Virus record (IMG/VR): IMGVR_UViG_3300042691_003293
Coordinates: 1-26,308 of that record
Reading direction: 5' to 3' (one strand)
Origin: a virus
Length of the DNA stretch: 26,308 nt
Position 1 is the stretch's first letter, and each line of letters starts with the position of its first letter. Of the stretch, positions 20,940-26,308 are shown in pieces. The translations under genes and the position numbers were made by a program. The notes beneath the pieces were generated by a model that was not told the origin of the DNA, made no database searches, and saw only the letters and a list, made by a program, of their open reading frames with translations.

Positions 20940-21359
20940 CTAGAAACTATTGTTGAACCAGCCTATCTTGCGATTTTCAGAAATGCGGCTATCGTATTCG
21001 GCAATAGAGCCAGGAAAACGCCAAGCCCAAATAGCAACAAGTCCCATAAAAATTGCGGTGCTGAGAATTCCAATTGGTTTTACTCCTGTGAAGAACATGA
21101 TGAGTAAACTAGTACTCATCATTCCTAGCATAAAAAACTTCATCTTGGTTGGAAAAACACGTTTAGTATTCCAGTTAGTCAAGAATGGGCCAAATAATTT
21201 ATGATTATACAACCAGGCGTGCATCTTTGGACTGCCCTTGGCAAAGCAATAAGCCGCAAATACAACAAAGATACTGTAAGGTATGCCGGGCGTGATTAGC
21301 CCAACATACGCCATGCCTAAACTTAAAAAGCCCAGGATCTTCCATAGAAATTTTTTCAT
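20940..21359 (-). CDS. DUF454 (YbaN-type) inner-membrane protein
   Basis: 139 residues matching the DUF454/YbaN family: the N-terminal helix then GLITPGIPYSIFVVFAAYCF, AKGSPKMHAWLYNHKLFGPF and NW correspond to the family's LPGLPTTPF, FAxSSPxxHxWLxxHxxFGP consensus. Three to four membrane segments (~5-22, ~27-42, ~76-92, ~95-112) with a basic loop between. The family is common in Proteobacteria and of unknown function, so this is a bacterial-type gene in a phage setting. Start is ATGA-coupled to the HNH gene. It may alter the host inner membrane early in infection. Confidence 0.85.
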   Translation of the reverse strand: MKKFLWKILGFLSLGMAYVGLITPGIPYSIFVVFAAYCFAKGSPKMHAWLYNHKLFGPFLTNWNTKRVFPTKMKFFMLGMMSTSLLIMFFTGVKPIGILSTAIFMGLVAIWAWRFPGSIAEYDSRISENRKIGWFNNSF

Positions 21360-21868
21360 AAATTCATAAACTGTAACCAGCCCTCATGTCTAACTTGAAA
21401 CGGTTGTTTCTTACGCTTATTTACAAGTTCGTAATAGTCAGGCTTATAAGGTTTGATTCGAGGTTTCCAGTGCTTGTCAGCCTTGTTAGCATTGCATGGA
21501 GCACATGCAGTCACAGTATTTTCCCAAGTGGTCTTACCACCCTTTGAAACTGGTTGTACATGATCTAGTGTAGAAACTTTACGTTCTATATGCGAACCAC
21601 AGTATTGGCAATGTCCGTTGTCTCGTAAGTATACATTACTACGGCTAAAACGAACTGTAGTTTTTGCTTTCATGTACTCGCGAAGCATGATAACGCTTGG
21701 GACTGGGGTTTCCCATGTAGCTGAATGTACAATCCAATCGTCGTGCCATGCTAGTACATCAGCCTTATCTAAGACCATGTATCTGATGGCATCTTGCCAA
21801 TTAATTACACTTAATGGAAGAAAGCTAACTGGTTGTCCGTCAGCATTCAAGACTAGAGTGTCCGACAT
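21356..21868 (-). CDS. HNH endonuclease family protein
   Basis: 170 residues. An N-terminal ~75-residue region (MSDTLVLNADGQPVSFLPLS ... AIRYMVLDKADVL) is typical of a bacterial and phage HNH subfamily. The HNH domain has zinc-binding Cys87-x-x-Cys90 (HCQYC), the catalytic STLDHVQPVSKGG (His103), WENTVTACAPCNANKADK (Asn117, Cys122, Cys125). It should nick or cut DNA. It is a whole gene in an operon, not sitting inside an intron, so a homing role is not evident. SD AAAGGAAA and a consensus sigma70 promoter precede it; likely an early gene. Confidence 0.85.
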   Translation of the reverse strand: MSDTLVLNADGQPVSFLPLSVINWQDAIRYMVLDKADVLAWHDDWIVHSATWETPVPSVIMLREYMKAKTTVRFSRSNVYLRDNGHCQYCGSHIERKVSTLDHVQPVSKGGKTTWENTVTACAPCNANKADKHWKPRIKPYKPDYYELVNKRKKQPFQVRHEGWLQFMNL

Positions 21869-21916
21869 TTTTATTTCCTTTTGATTGTGTTTACAGACCC
21901 AACCGACTGAGCATTA

Positions 21917-21945
21917 ATTATATGCTCATAAAGTACTTATGTCAA
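21917..21945 (-). promoter_or_regulatory. Consensus sigma70 promoter of the HNH-DUF454-SNase operon
   Basis: TTGACA (complement of 21940-21945), exactly 17 bases, TATAAT (complement of 21917-21922): a full consensus match. Inverted repeat GAGCAT-ATAATTA-ATGCTC (21909-21927) is centred on the -10, the same layout as at the nrdA promoter. The ATG at 21868 lies about 42 bases beyond the expected transcription start. Confidence 0.9.
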
Positions 21946-21951
21946 GCCCGT

Positions 21952-22500
21952 TTAGGCCAGCATGTTTTGGGCAAATTCTAGTCCAGATCGATCCAAAGCA
22001 TTGCACCATTGGTCTTTATTATCTGAACCATACACTAATTCTTCATCTGCCGACGATAAACACCAACTGTGTTGTTGGTTCCAAGGAGGAGTACCGTTTA
22101 TTTCACCTTGTAGTTGGCCTTGCGCCCATCCACACATACCTAAAAATAGTCGCCATTGATATGGACGATCTCCCATAGCCAGTCTAGGTAATATATCATC
22201 TGCACTACTCACGCTAAACTTATCATTAATTCTGAGTGTGTTTTTACTTACCCATTCGTTTGAATGTAAGAAGCTAAGACTTTTTACATTAACTGGGCCA
22301 CCAAGGTAAACAAATCCAGGAACATCTATTTGGAATCCTAGTTGTTCGCCAAACTCTGGAATACTCATTTGACTTCGTTTGTTTAATACAAGACCAACAC
22401 TACCTTGGTTGTGATGCTCTGTAATCAGTATTACAGTCTTGTACCAAAAATTGCCTTTGACCGCAGGCGGCGCAATTAAAAGATTGCCAGTTAAGTTCAT
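21952..22500 (-). CDS. YqgE/AlgH family protein (UPF0301)
   Basis: 182 residues matching the UPF0301/DUF179 family: NLLIAPPAVKG, TVILITEHHNQGSVGLVLNK (family LLIAMP, VILxCEHxxxGAxGLVIN), VYLGGPVNVKSLSFLH and RLFLGMCGWAQGQLQGEI (family GGPV, FxGYAGWxxGQLExEI). AlgH was named as a regulator of alginate genes, but its molecular function is not established. Cytoplasmic. Members occur in some large myophages. No SD; a full TATAAATA box ends 5 bases before the ATG, so leaderless late expression is likely. Confidence 0.88.
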   Translation of the reverse strand: MNLTGNLLIAPPAVKGNFWYKTVILITEHHNQGSVGLVLNKRSQMSIPEFGEQLGFQIDVPGFVYLGGPVNVKSLSFLHSNEWVSKNTLRINDKFSVSSADDILPRLAMGDRPYQWRLFLGMCGWAQGQLQGEINGTPPWNQQHSWCLSSADEELVYGSDNKDQWCNALDRSGLEFAQNMLA

Positions 22501-22505
22501 GAAGT

Positions 22506-22513
22506 TATTTATA
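22506..22513 (-). promoter_or_regulatory. Full late promoter octamer 5 bases before the YqgE start codon
   Basis: CTATAAATAACTTCATG on the minus strand: TATAAATA is the exact T4 late consensus. Any RNA started here has essentially no leader. Confidence 0.6.
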
Positions 22514-22515
22514 GA

Positions 22516-23172
22516 TTAGCGGTTGCGTATAGAAGATTTTACATCACCAACTGTAAAATAATTTTTACCTTTGCTTTTTGCAAATGCTGGATTCTGTTCC
22601 CATACTTTATGCAAACTGAGTCCTGATGATTTTCCGCTAGGAAGAATTAAATCGCCGCCGCCTTTCTTACCTAATACTGTGCTGTCTGATGCATGTACAA
22701 ATGCCGGCATAAAGGTTCGCATATAGATAGTTCCAATATCTTCGCCTGGTTGCACTCCTGCATTTTTATAAAACTGATATACATAATCAAGTTGCTGTAC
22801 TGCTGTCATCTTTGCAAGTTCAGCCTTACTAGTTCCGAGGCCTCTTGCAGTTCTTTCAGTAAAACCAATTAAGCCTACTGAAACATTATTAGGATCTTTT
22901 GAACTTGGACTAAACGATCCTGCTGTTTCAAATTTAATAATCTTATATAGGGTATCGTAACTAATGCCTAATGCTTGAGCAATCTTGTGTAATTTTTTGT
23001 TGAAGTCTGGGTCTTGTATATTTGCATTTGGTTTAGCAGGATCAGTTTTTCCTGCAGCTTTTTCACCTGAACTGCCGCTAGCACTAGTTCCTATACTAAA
23101 TGGTTGTTTGCCCAGCAATGCACCCATAAATTTATCAATGTCTTCTTTGATTTTAAATTCGTTGAATCGCAT
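22516..23172 (-). CDS. Lytic-transglycosylase/lysozyme-like peptidoglycan hydrolase with shared N-terminal tag
   Basis: 218 residues. Tag MRFNEFKIKEDIDKFMGALL with IKE-Asp as possible prohead-protease site, a disordered Ser/Gly/Lys/Pro linker (~25-55), then a lysozyme-fold domain: ALGISYDTLYKIIKFETAGS (candidate catalytic Glu82), SVGLIGFTERTARGLG, and a helical segment LDYVYQFYKNAG. It should cleave the glycan strands of peptidoglycan. No signal peptide, so it is probably carried in the virion for entry or released by a holin. It stands next to an M23 peptidase with a related first 20 residues. SD AGGA 7 bases upstream; 3-base gap after the M23 gene. Confidence 0.82.
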   Translation of the reverse strand: MRFNEFKIKEDIDKFMGALLGKQPFSIGTSASGSSGEKAAGKTDPAKPNANIQDPDFNKKLHKIAQALGISYDTLYKIIKFETAGSFSPSSKDPNNVSVGLIGFTERTARGLGTSKAELAKMTAVQQLDYVYQFYKNAGVQPGEDIGTIYMRTFMPAFVHASDSTVLGKKGGGDLILPSGKSSGLSLHKVWEQNPAFAKSKGKNYFTVGDVKSSIRNR

Positions 23173-23175
23173 ACA

Positions 23176-23703
23176 TTATCCTATATTGGCCATTGGGTCT
23201 ACTGGACGGCCAGCAACACGTTTTGACCAATGTAGATGAGGACCTGTTGAGTAGCCAGTGTTTCCAGATAAGCCAACAACCTGACCTTTCTTTACTTGTT
23301 GCCCTGATGATACTTTAGATTGTGACAAGTGTAATAATGAATGTATTACTCCTCCAGAATTAATTTCAACAAATGTTCCGTTCATGTTGTCAGATCCGGA
23401 CCTTGAAACAACACCATCTTGCGGTGCTTTTACTGGAGTACCAATTGGAACTGCAAAATCTGTACCCAAATGCATTCCACTAGAACGTCTTCCAAATGGA
23501 CTAGATACTGGTCCGTTAACTGGAAGTATTTCTCCATCTGTTGATCCTGGTGAATTGGGTTGAGTTTTATCTGATTTGTCGGTTGCGTCAGATGTTCCTG
23601 ATACTTTATCAACAACATCTGAAATGGCAGTTGACGGGGTTCCAAGTATGGATCCCATAAAACGATCTATTGATTCACTAGTTGCAAACTCTTTGTATCT
23701 CAT
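23176..23703 (-). CDS. M23 (LytM-type) peptidoglycan endopeptidase with shared N-terminal tag
   Basis: 175 residues. N-terminus MRYKEFATSESIDRFMGSIL aligns with that of the neighbouring transglycosylase-like protein. After a Ser/Thr/Asp/Pro linker (~30-58) comes a complete M23 domain: PVSSPFGRRSSGMHLGTDFA (His78, Asp82), HSLLHLS (His125) and GPHLHWSK (His156, His158), the zinc ligands and catalytic histidines of LytM. It should cut peptide cross-links in peptidoglycan. No signal peptide. Paired with the glycan-cutting enzyme downstream, it forms a two-enzyme wall-degrading module. ATGA overlap with the preceding basic-protein gene. Confidence 0.9.
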   Translation of the reverse strand: MRYKEFATSESIDRFMGSILGTPSTAISDVVDKVSGTSDATDKSDKTQPNSPGSTDGEILPVNGPVSSPFGRRSSGMHLGTDFAVPIGTPVKAPQDGVVSRSGSDNMNGTFVEINSGGVIHSLLHLSQSKVSSGQQVKKGQVVGLSGNTGYSTGPHLHWSKRVAGRPVDPMANIG

Positions 23704-23966
23704 TTGCGTGTTCCATAATCAGGTAGAGGTCCGCCGTATTTGCGGCCTTTAATCTTTTTGCCGCCCACGGTTACACGAACCTTTCGTTTTCCAGCAGTTA
23801 TTAAATGACTCTTTTCGCCATCACGGGCACGGAGTCCTTGACTCTTACAACTTGCTAGATTACTTGCACCTAAGTCTTTATCAGGGGTTCCGCCTGTACA
23901 TAATGCACGGCTGGCTTTTTCGTCTAGTTTTAATTCAACAGGAGTGGTAAATTCGTTTGCTCTCAT
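23700..23966 (-). CDS. Small basic protein with shared N-terminal tag
   Basis: 88 residues. Tag MRANEFTTPVELKLDEK, then a basic module: ALCTGGTPDKDLGASNLASC, KSQGLRARDGEKSH, KRKVRVTVGGKKIKGRKYGG and PLPDYGTRK. The SNLxSCKxQGLRxRDG and KGxKYGGPLPDY elements recur, from memory, in marine T4-like phages. Strongly basic, two Cys. No SD: a TAAATA box ends 7 bases before the ATG. It begins the operon basic protein-M23-transglycosylase, so it may be packaged with them. Confidence 0.72.
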   Translation of the reverse strand: MRANEFTTPVELKLDEKASRALCTGGTPDKDLGASNLASCKSQGLRARDGEKSHLITAGKRKVRVTVGGKKIKGRKYGGPLPDYGTRK

Positions 23967-23973
23967 AGTTATG

Positions 23974-23979
23974 TATTTA
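23974..23979 (-). promoter_or_regulatory. Late promoter box 7 bases before the basic-protein start codon
   Basis: CAATAAATACATAACTATG on the minus strand, with no SD in the gap. It drives the basic protein-M23-transglycosylase operon. Confidence 0.5.
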
Positions 23980-23985
23980 TTGTTC

Positions 23986-24804
23986 CTACTGTGCTAGGAA
24001 CTCAAACACATTGAGCCATTTACGTTTACCTATAGTTTGTTTTAGATGTGTTAAATCTGCACACGTTTTGTTACGAAATCGGGTGAGTTCTTTAGCTGGA
24101 ACTGGTTCAAACTCTATTTCTACACCCTCTTGCTCTGCTATTTCTTCAGCAATGTCTAAGAAGCTGTGTGCTAGTCCTGCTCCGCAGTTCCAGATTCCCG
24201 ACCCATTAACTGTTTTAATGAAATCAATATGTAGACGACATACATCGCCAACCCAAGTCCAATCACGCTTAACATTTTCTGCTGTCTCCCATACAGTTAT
24301 CTTACCTTCTTTACGTGCTTGATTACGCCATTTAACAATAGCATTGGCACGATTGCCTCGTAAATGCATCCACTTACCGTACACATTAAAATAACGGAAT
24401 CCATGCACCATTATTTTTACATCTTGTTGTGGCCACCAACGATCAAATAGATATTTACTCCAAGCATACGGAGTTTGTGGATAGCAGTTAGCATGTTCAC
24501 TAAAATCCCTAGTATCTCCGTATACAGAGCTTGAACTGGCATATTGCAAGTGTACACCATGATGATTGCACTCGTCAAATAACCACTGACTGAACTCATA
24601 ATTTTGTTTCATTATGGCTTCAACATCTGTACAAGTCATATCGGCAATGGCACCCAAATGTATTACCCAATCATATCCGCTAACATCAGGATAGTCTTTT
24701 GGATCCCATTCCCACCCGTCAACGTGCCATCCTTCTTCAGCTTGGCACCAAGCGAGCATGTTACGACCTATAAAACCTTCATGGCCGGTTATTAATATTT
24801 TCAT
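23986..24804 (-). CDS. NAD(P)-dependent sugar epimerase, HldD (heptose-6-epimerase)-like
   Basis: 272-residue short-chain (extended SDR) enzyme. NAD(P)-binding TGHEGFIGRN (GxxGxxG), catalytic YASSSSVYGD (Ser91-93) and YAWSKYLFD (Tyr113, Lys117). GFRYFNVYGKWMHLRG, VKRDWTWVGDVCRLHIDF and SGIWNCGAGLAHSF follow HldD, the ADP-L-glycero-D-manno-heptose 6-epimerase of LPS core synthesis. It is about 40 residues shorter than E. coli HldD. The phage may modify the host LPS or make a nucleotide sugar. Another sugar epimerase or dehydratase is possible. SD AGAGG and a late box precede it. Confidence 0.82.
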   Translation of the reverse strand: MKILITGHEGFIGRNMLAWCQAEEGWHVDGWEWDPKDYPDVSGYDWVIHLGAIADMTCTDVEAIMKQNYEFSQWLFDECNHHGVHLQYASSSSVYGDTRDFSEHANCYPQTPYAWSKYLFDRWWPQQDVKIMVHGFRYFNVYGKWMHLRGNRANAIVKWRNQARKEGKITVWETAENVKRDWTWVGDVCRLHIDFIKTVNGSGIWNCGAGLAHSFLDIAEEIAEQEGVEIEFEPVPAKELTRFRNKTCADLTHLKQTIGKRKWLNVFEFLAQ

Positions 24805-24821
24805 ATGTACCTCTTACTGGG

Positions 24822-24827
24822 TATTTA
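24822..24827 (-). promoter_or_regulatory. Late promoter box of the epimerase gene
   Basis: CATAAATACCC on the minus strand, 17 bases before the ATG at 24804, with SD AGAGG between. Confidence 0.5.
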
Positions 24828-25277
24828 TGAAGCAGTGCCTTTGAGGTAGTCTTTTTCTTTATAAGTCTTAATCATATGGCAACGGCAACACAATGTTTGG
24901 ATATTTTCTGCTGTATCTGCACCACCATCGCTTTTACGCTCTAGGTGGTCCCCATGCATTACTCCTCGCATACAACGTAACTTATGGAACGGATCTTCAA
25001 TGTCATCAAACTGTGGATCAACACGTGGATCGTATTTGCAACACTCGCATACCCATCCACGATAAAATGTATGTGGACGGTCTGCTTTACCCATACCGCC
25101 ATACTCTGCAAGTTGTAATTGATGTTCACGGCAGTAACCATCACTGCCTGGACCATCAAAGATTGTAATATCGTTATCACAATCTTCTAACTTACACTTA
25201 CATTGTAGGCGATACTGTTCCTTGAGGATGCTTTGACTTTTAAGTTTATCCTTGCTTGGATCACGTAGCATAGACAT
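24825..25277 (-). CDS. HNH endonuclease-like protein with Cys clusters
   Basis: 150 residues from ATG at 25277, one base after the upstream stop (TAATATG); a longer frame to 25367 lies inside the upstream gene. An N-terminal Cys cluster (LQCKCKLEDCDN, DGYCREH) is followed by WVCECCKYDP and an HNH core: GVMHGDHLERKSDGG (His108, His111), ENIQTLCCRCHMIKT (Asn125, Cys130, Cys133, His134). Likely a zinc-binding DNA nicking enzyme. It is distinct from the HNH protein at 21356. SD AAGGAC about 11 bases upstream. Confidence 0.78.
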   Translation of the reverse strand: MSMLRDPSKDKLKSQSILKEQYRLQCKCKLEDCDNDITIFDGPGSDGYCREHQLQLAEYGGMGKADRPHTFYRGWVCECCKYDPRVDPQFDDIEDPFHKLRCMRGVMHGDHLERKSDGGADTAENIQTLCCRCHMIKTYKEKDYLKGTAS

Positions 25278-25278
25278 A

Positions 25279-26308
25279 TTACCACAAGTCCTTCTTAGCA
25301 ACAGTAAAACCGTTGTTAGCAGAATATGTAGGAACAGACAGCTTGGTACTCTTCTTAACTTGTGCAATCAAAAACGGGATACCTGTACGCATTTCTGAAG
25401 TAAAGCCACGCAAGCCTGACTCAGCGTATGACTCTGGGTTAGCCTTCTTGTACCATTCTTCGTATGACATTTTAACTTTATCCCAGAACGGACCATTAGG
25501 ACCAAAGTCACCATCAAAGTATTCTTTTGTAAATGCCGCAAACTCTAGCAAGTATGCTTCATCAACAGTAATGTTTTGTTCAAAGCACAAGTTGAAGTAC
25601 TCATACAACTGTCTAGCTTCTTTCGGTTCAACAGCACGTTCCTGATTTAGGTAAGTCCAATACGTGGCAAACATTCGAGTAACTTCTGGATCCTTGCGGG
25701 TCTTCAAGCTCTTACTCATAAGTGTGTCAGCCAGCAAACTAAACGCACCGGGCTGATCTTCATCGCCAAACTTACTGTGCGTAGCAAACAAGCCTGCAGA
25801 CGCAAGGTAGTCGTTCTTCTTAGCTGTGTCAGTCCATTCAGTGTCGTCTGCTCCGTCAACTTTAGAACCGTATACCATCTGCTTGTATTTGTCAATAAAA
25901 TCTAGTTCTTCTTTAGCATCGCCGTTCAACAAAATAAAGTTACGACGAATTTCTAGTTTGTGTTTTACATTGTACACAACTACTGGAATCATTGTTTGCG
26001 CTGTACGTTCGCCAAACACCTTTGTAAGAATAATATACAAACTGATTGCGGTGTGCTGCCCGTCCCATGCAATGTAATAACCAGGCTTACTAGCATCTTC
26101 ATATACTTGAATAGCCATAGTCATTGTGCTACGGAAGTGTTGCAGAATATTCAATACATGTCGCAGATTAAGACTACGTTGCATTGTAGTATCAATTAGA
26201 ATCTTATCCATTGGAACCATAATTGCTTTACACAACAACAAGTCTGTAAAGGTAGTCCAATCTTTATGTCGACGTTTAAATTCGTCAACTACACCAGTTA
26301 GTAGTCCA
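25279..26308 (-). CDS. DGQHT-motif (ParB/Srx-like) protein, N-terminus missing at the window edge
   Basis: The frame is open from its stop at 25279 to the right edge (343 codons), including about 22 residues before the first possible start (TTG at 26241), so the true start is outside. MVPMDKILIDTTMQRSLNLR, HVLNILQHF and YYIAWDGQHTAISLYIIL follow the ParB/sulfiredoxin-like fold: a fixed ID...QR strand, then the DGQH(R/T) motif that binds a nucleotide in this superfamily. The C-terminal ~200 residues are helical and unassigned. Phage members are thought to be DNA-binding or nuclease-like, but activity is unknown here. Co-transcribed with the HNH gene. Confidence 0.72.
   Translation of the reverse strand, partial: GLLTGVVDEFKRRHKDWTTFTDLLLCKAIMVPMDKILIDTTMQRSLNLRHVLNILQHFRSTMTMAIQVYEDASKPGYYIAWDGQHTAISLYIILTKVFGERTAQTMIPVVVYNVKHKLEIRRNFILLNGDAKEELDFIDKYKQMVYGSKVDGADDTEWTDTAKKNDYLASAGLFATHSKFGDEDQPGAFSLLADTLMSKSLKTRKDPEVTRMFATYWTYLNQERAVEPKEARQLYEYFNLCFEQNITVDEAYLLEFAAFTKEYFDGDFGPNGPFWDKVKMSYEEWYKKANPESYAESGLRGFTSEMRTGIPFLIAQVKKSTKLSVPTYSANNGFTVAKKDLW

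Noticed and set aside
1-26308. CRISPR array, tRNA genes, insertion sequences or integrase/att sites
   Set aside because: I found no regularly spaced direct repeats, tRNA-like cloverleaf, transposase or integrase frame; this was by eye, so short or degenerate elements could be missed.

Overview
The window looks like part of the genome of a virulent, T4-like tailed phage (myovirus type) of an aquatic Gram-negative bacterium. The DNA is AT-rich by eye and genes are tightly packed with ATGA or TAATG overlaps. Contents are a class I ribonucleotide reductase, a beta-helix tailspike, several virion-type proteins, peptidoglycan hydrolases, HNH nucleases and many small phage hypotheticals. A TAAATA box resembling the T4 late promoter (TATAAATA) recurs in front of genes. 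No terminase, portal or capsid gene lies in the window, so the T4-like placement is an inference. The host is unknown. A 5-aminolevulinate synthase of the Shemin pathway points to alphaproteobacterial ancestry for that gene, but does not prove an alphaproteobacterial host.

Layout. 1-2047 (-): nrdA, its C-terminus cut off by the left edge. 2270-4480 (-): tailspike. 4508-5194 (-): RecB/PD-(D/E)XK-type exonuclease with its own sigma70 promoter. 5233-8691 (-): block of virion-associated-looking proteins, including a probable -1 frameshift pair and a nucleotidyltransferase-fold protein. 8708-11176 (-): coiled-coil membrane-anchored protein, conserved hypothetical, a highly expressed-looking 120-residue protein with its own terminator, and a second nucleotidyltransferase-like protein. 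11291-13235 (+): small ORFs, cupin, alpha/beta hydrolase, then a self-contained sigma70 cassette of two genes (one phasin-like) ending in a strong terminator. 13297-16600 (-): HExxH protein, basic-tailed protein and three virion-type proteins. 16643-17842 (+): 5-aminolevulinate synthase. 17829-20435 (-): hypotheticals, a lipoprotein, a HAD phosphatase with a basic tail and tiny ORFs. 20469-21868 (-): operon HNH nuclease, DUF454 membrane protein, secreted SNase, led by a consensus sigma70 promoter. 21952-23966 (-): YqgE/AlgH protein, lytic transglycosylase-like and M23 peptidoglycan hydrolases, basic protein. 23986-24804 (-): HldD-like epimerase. 24825-26308 (-): HNH protein and a DGQHT (ParB-like) protein cut by the right edge.

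How it works together. Host-type sigma70 promoters (nrdA, exonuclease, the phasin-like cassette, the HNH operon) probably give early expression; TAAATA boxes probably give late expression. The most interesting pattern is a short shared N-terminal sequence on about twelve otherwise unrelated proteins. It resembles T4 capsid-targeting peptides and is often followed by a hydrophobic-x-Glu site like that cut by the T4 prohead protease gp21. This suggests a cargo set (peptidoglycan hydrolases, phosphatase, nucleotidyltransferase, metallopeptidase-like and basic proteins) packaged in the capsid. Other points of note are dyad symmetries centred on the -10 boxes of two early promoters, an A9G slippery run joining two ORFs, and a set of start codons placed only 4-7 bases after a promoter box (leaderless transcripts).
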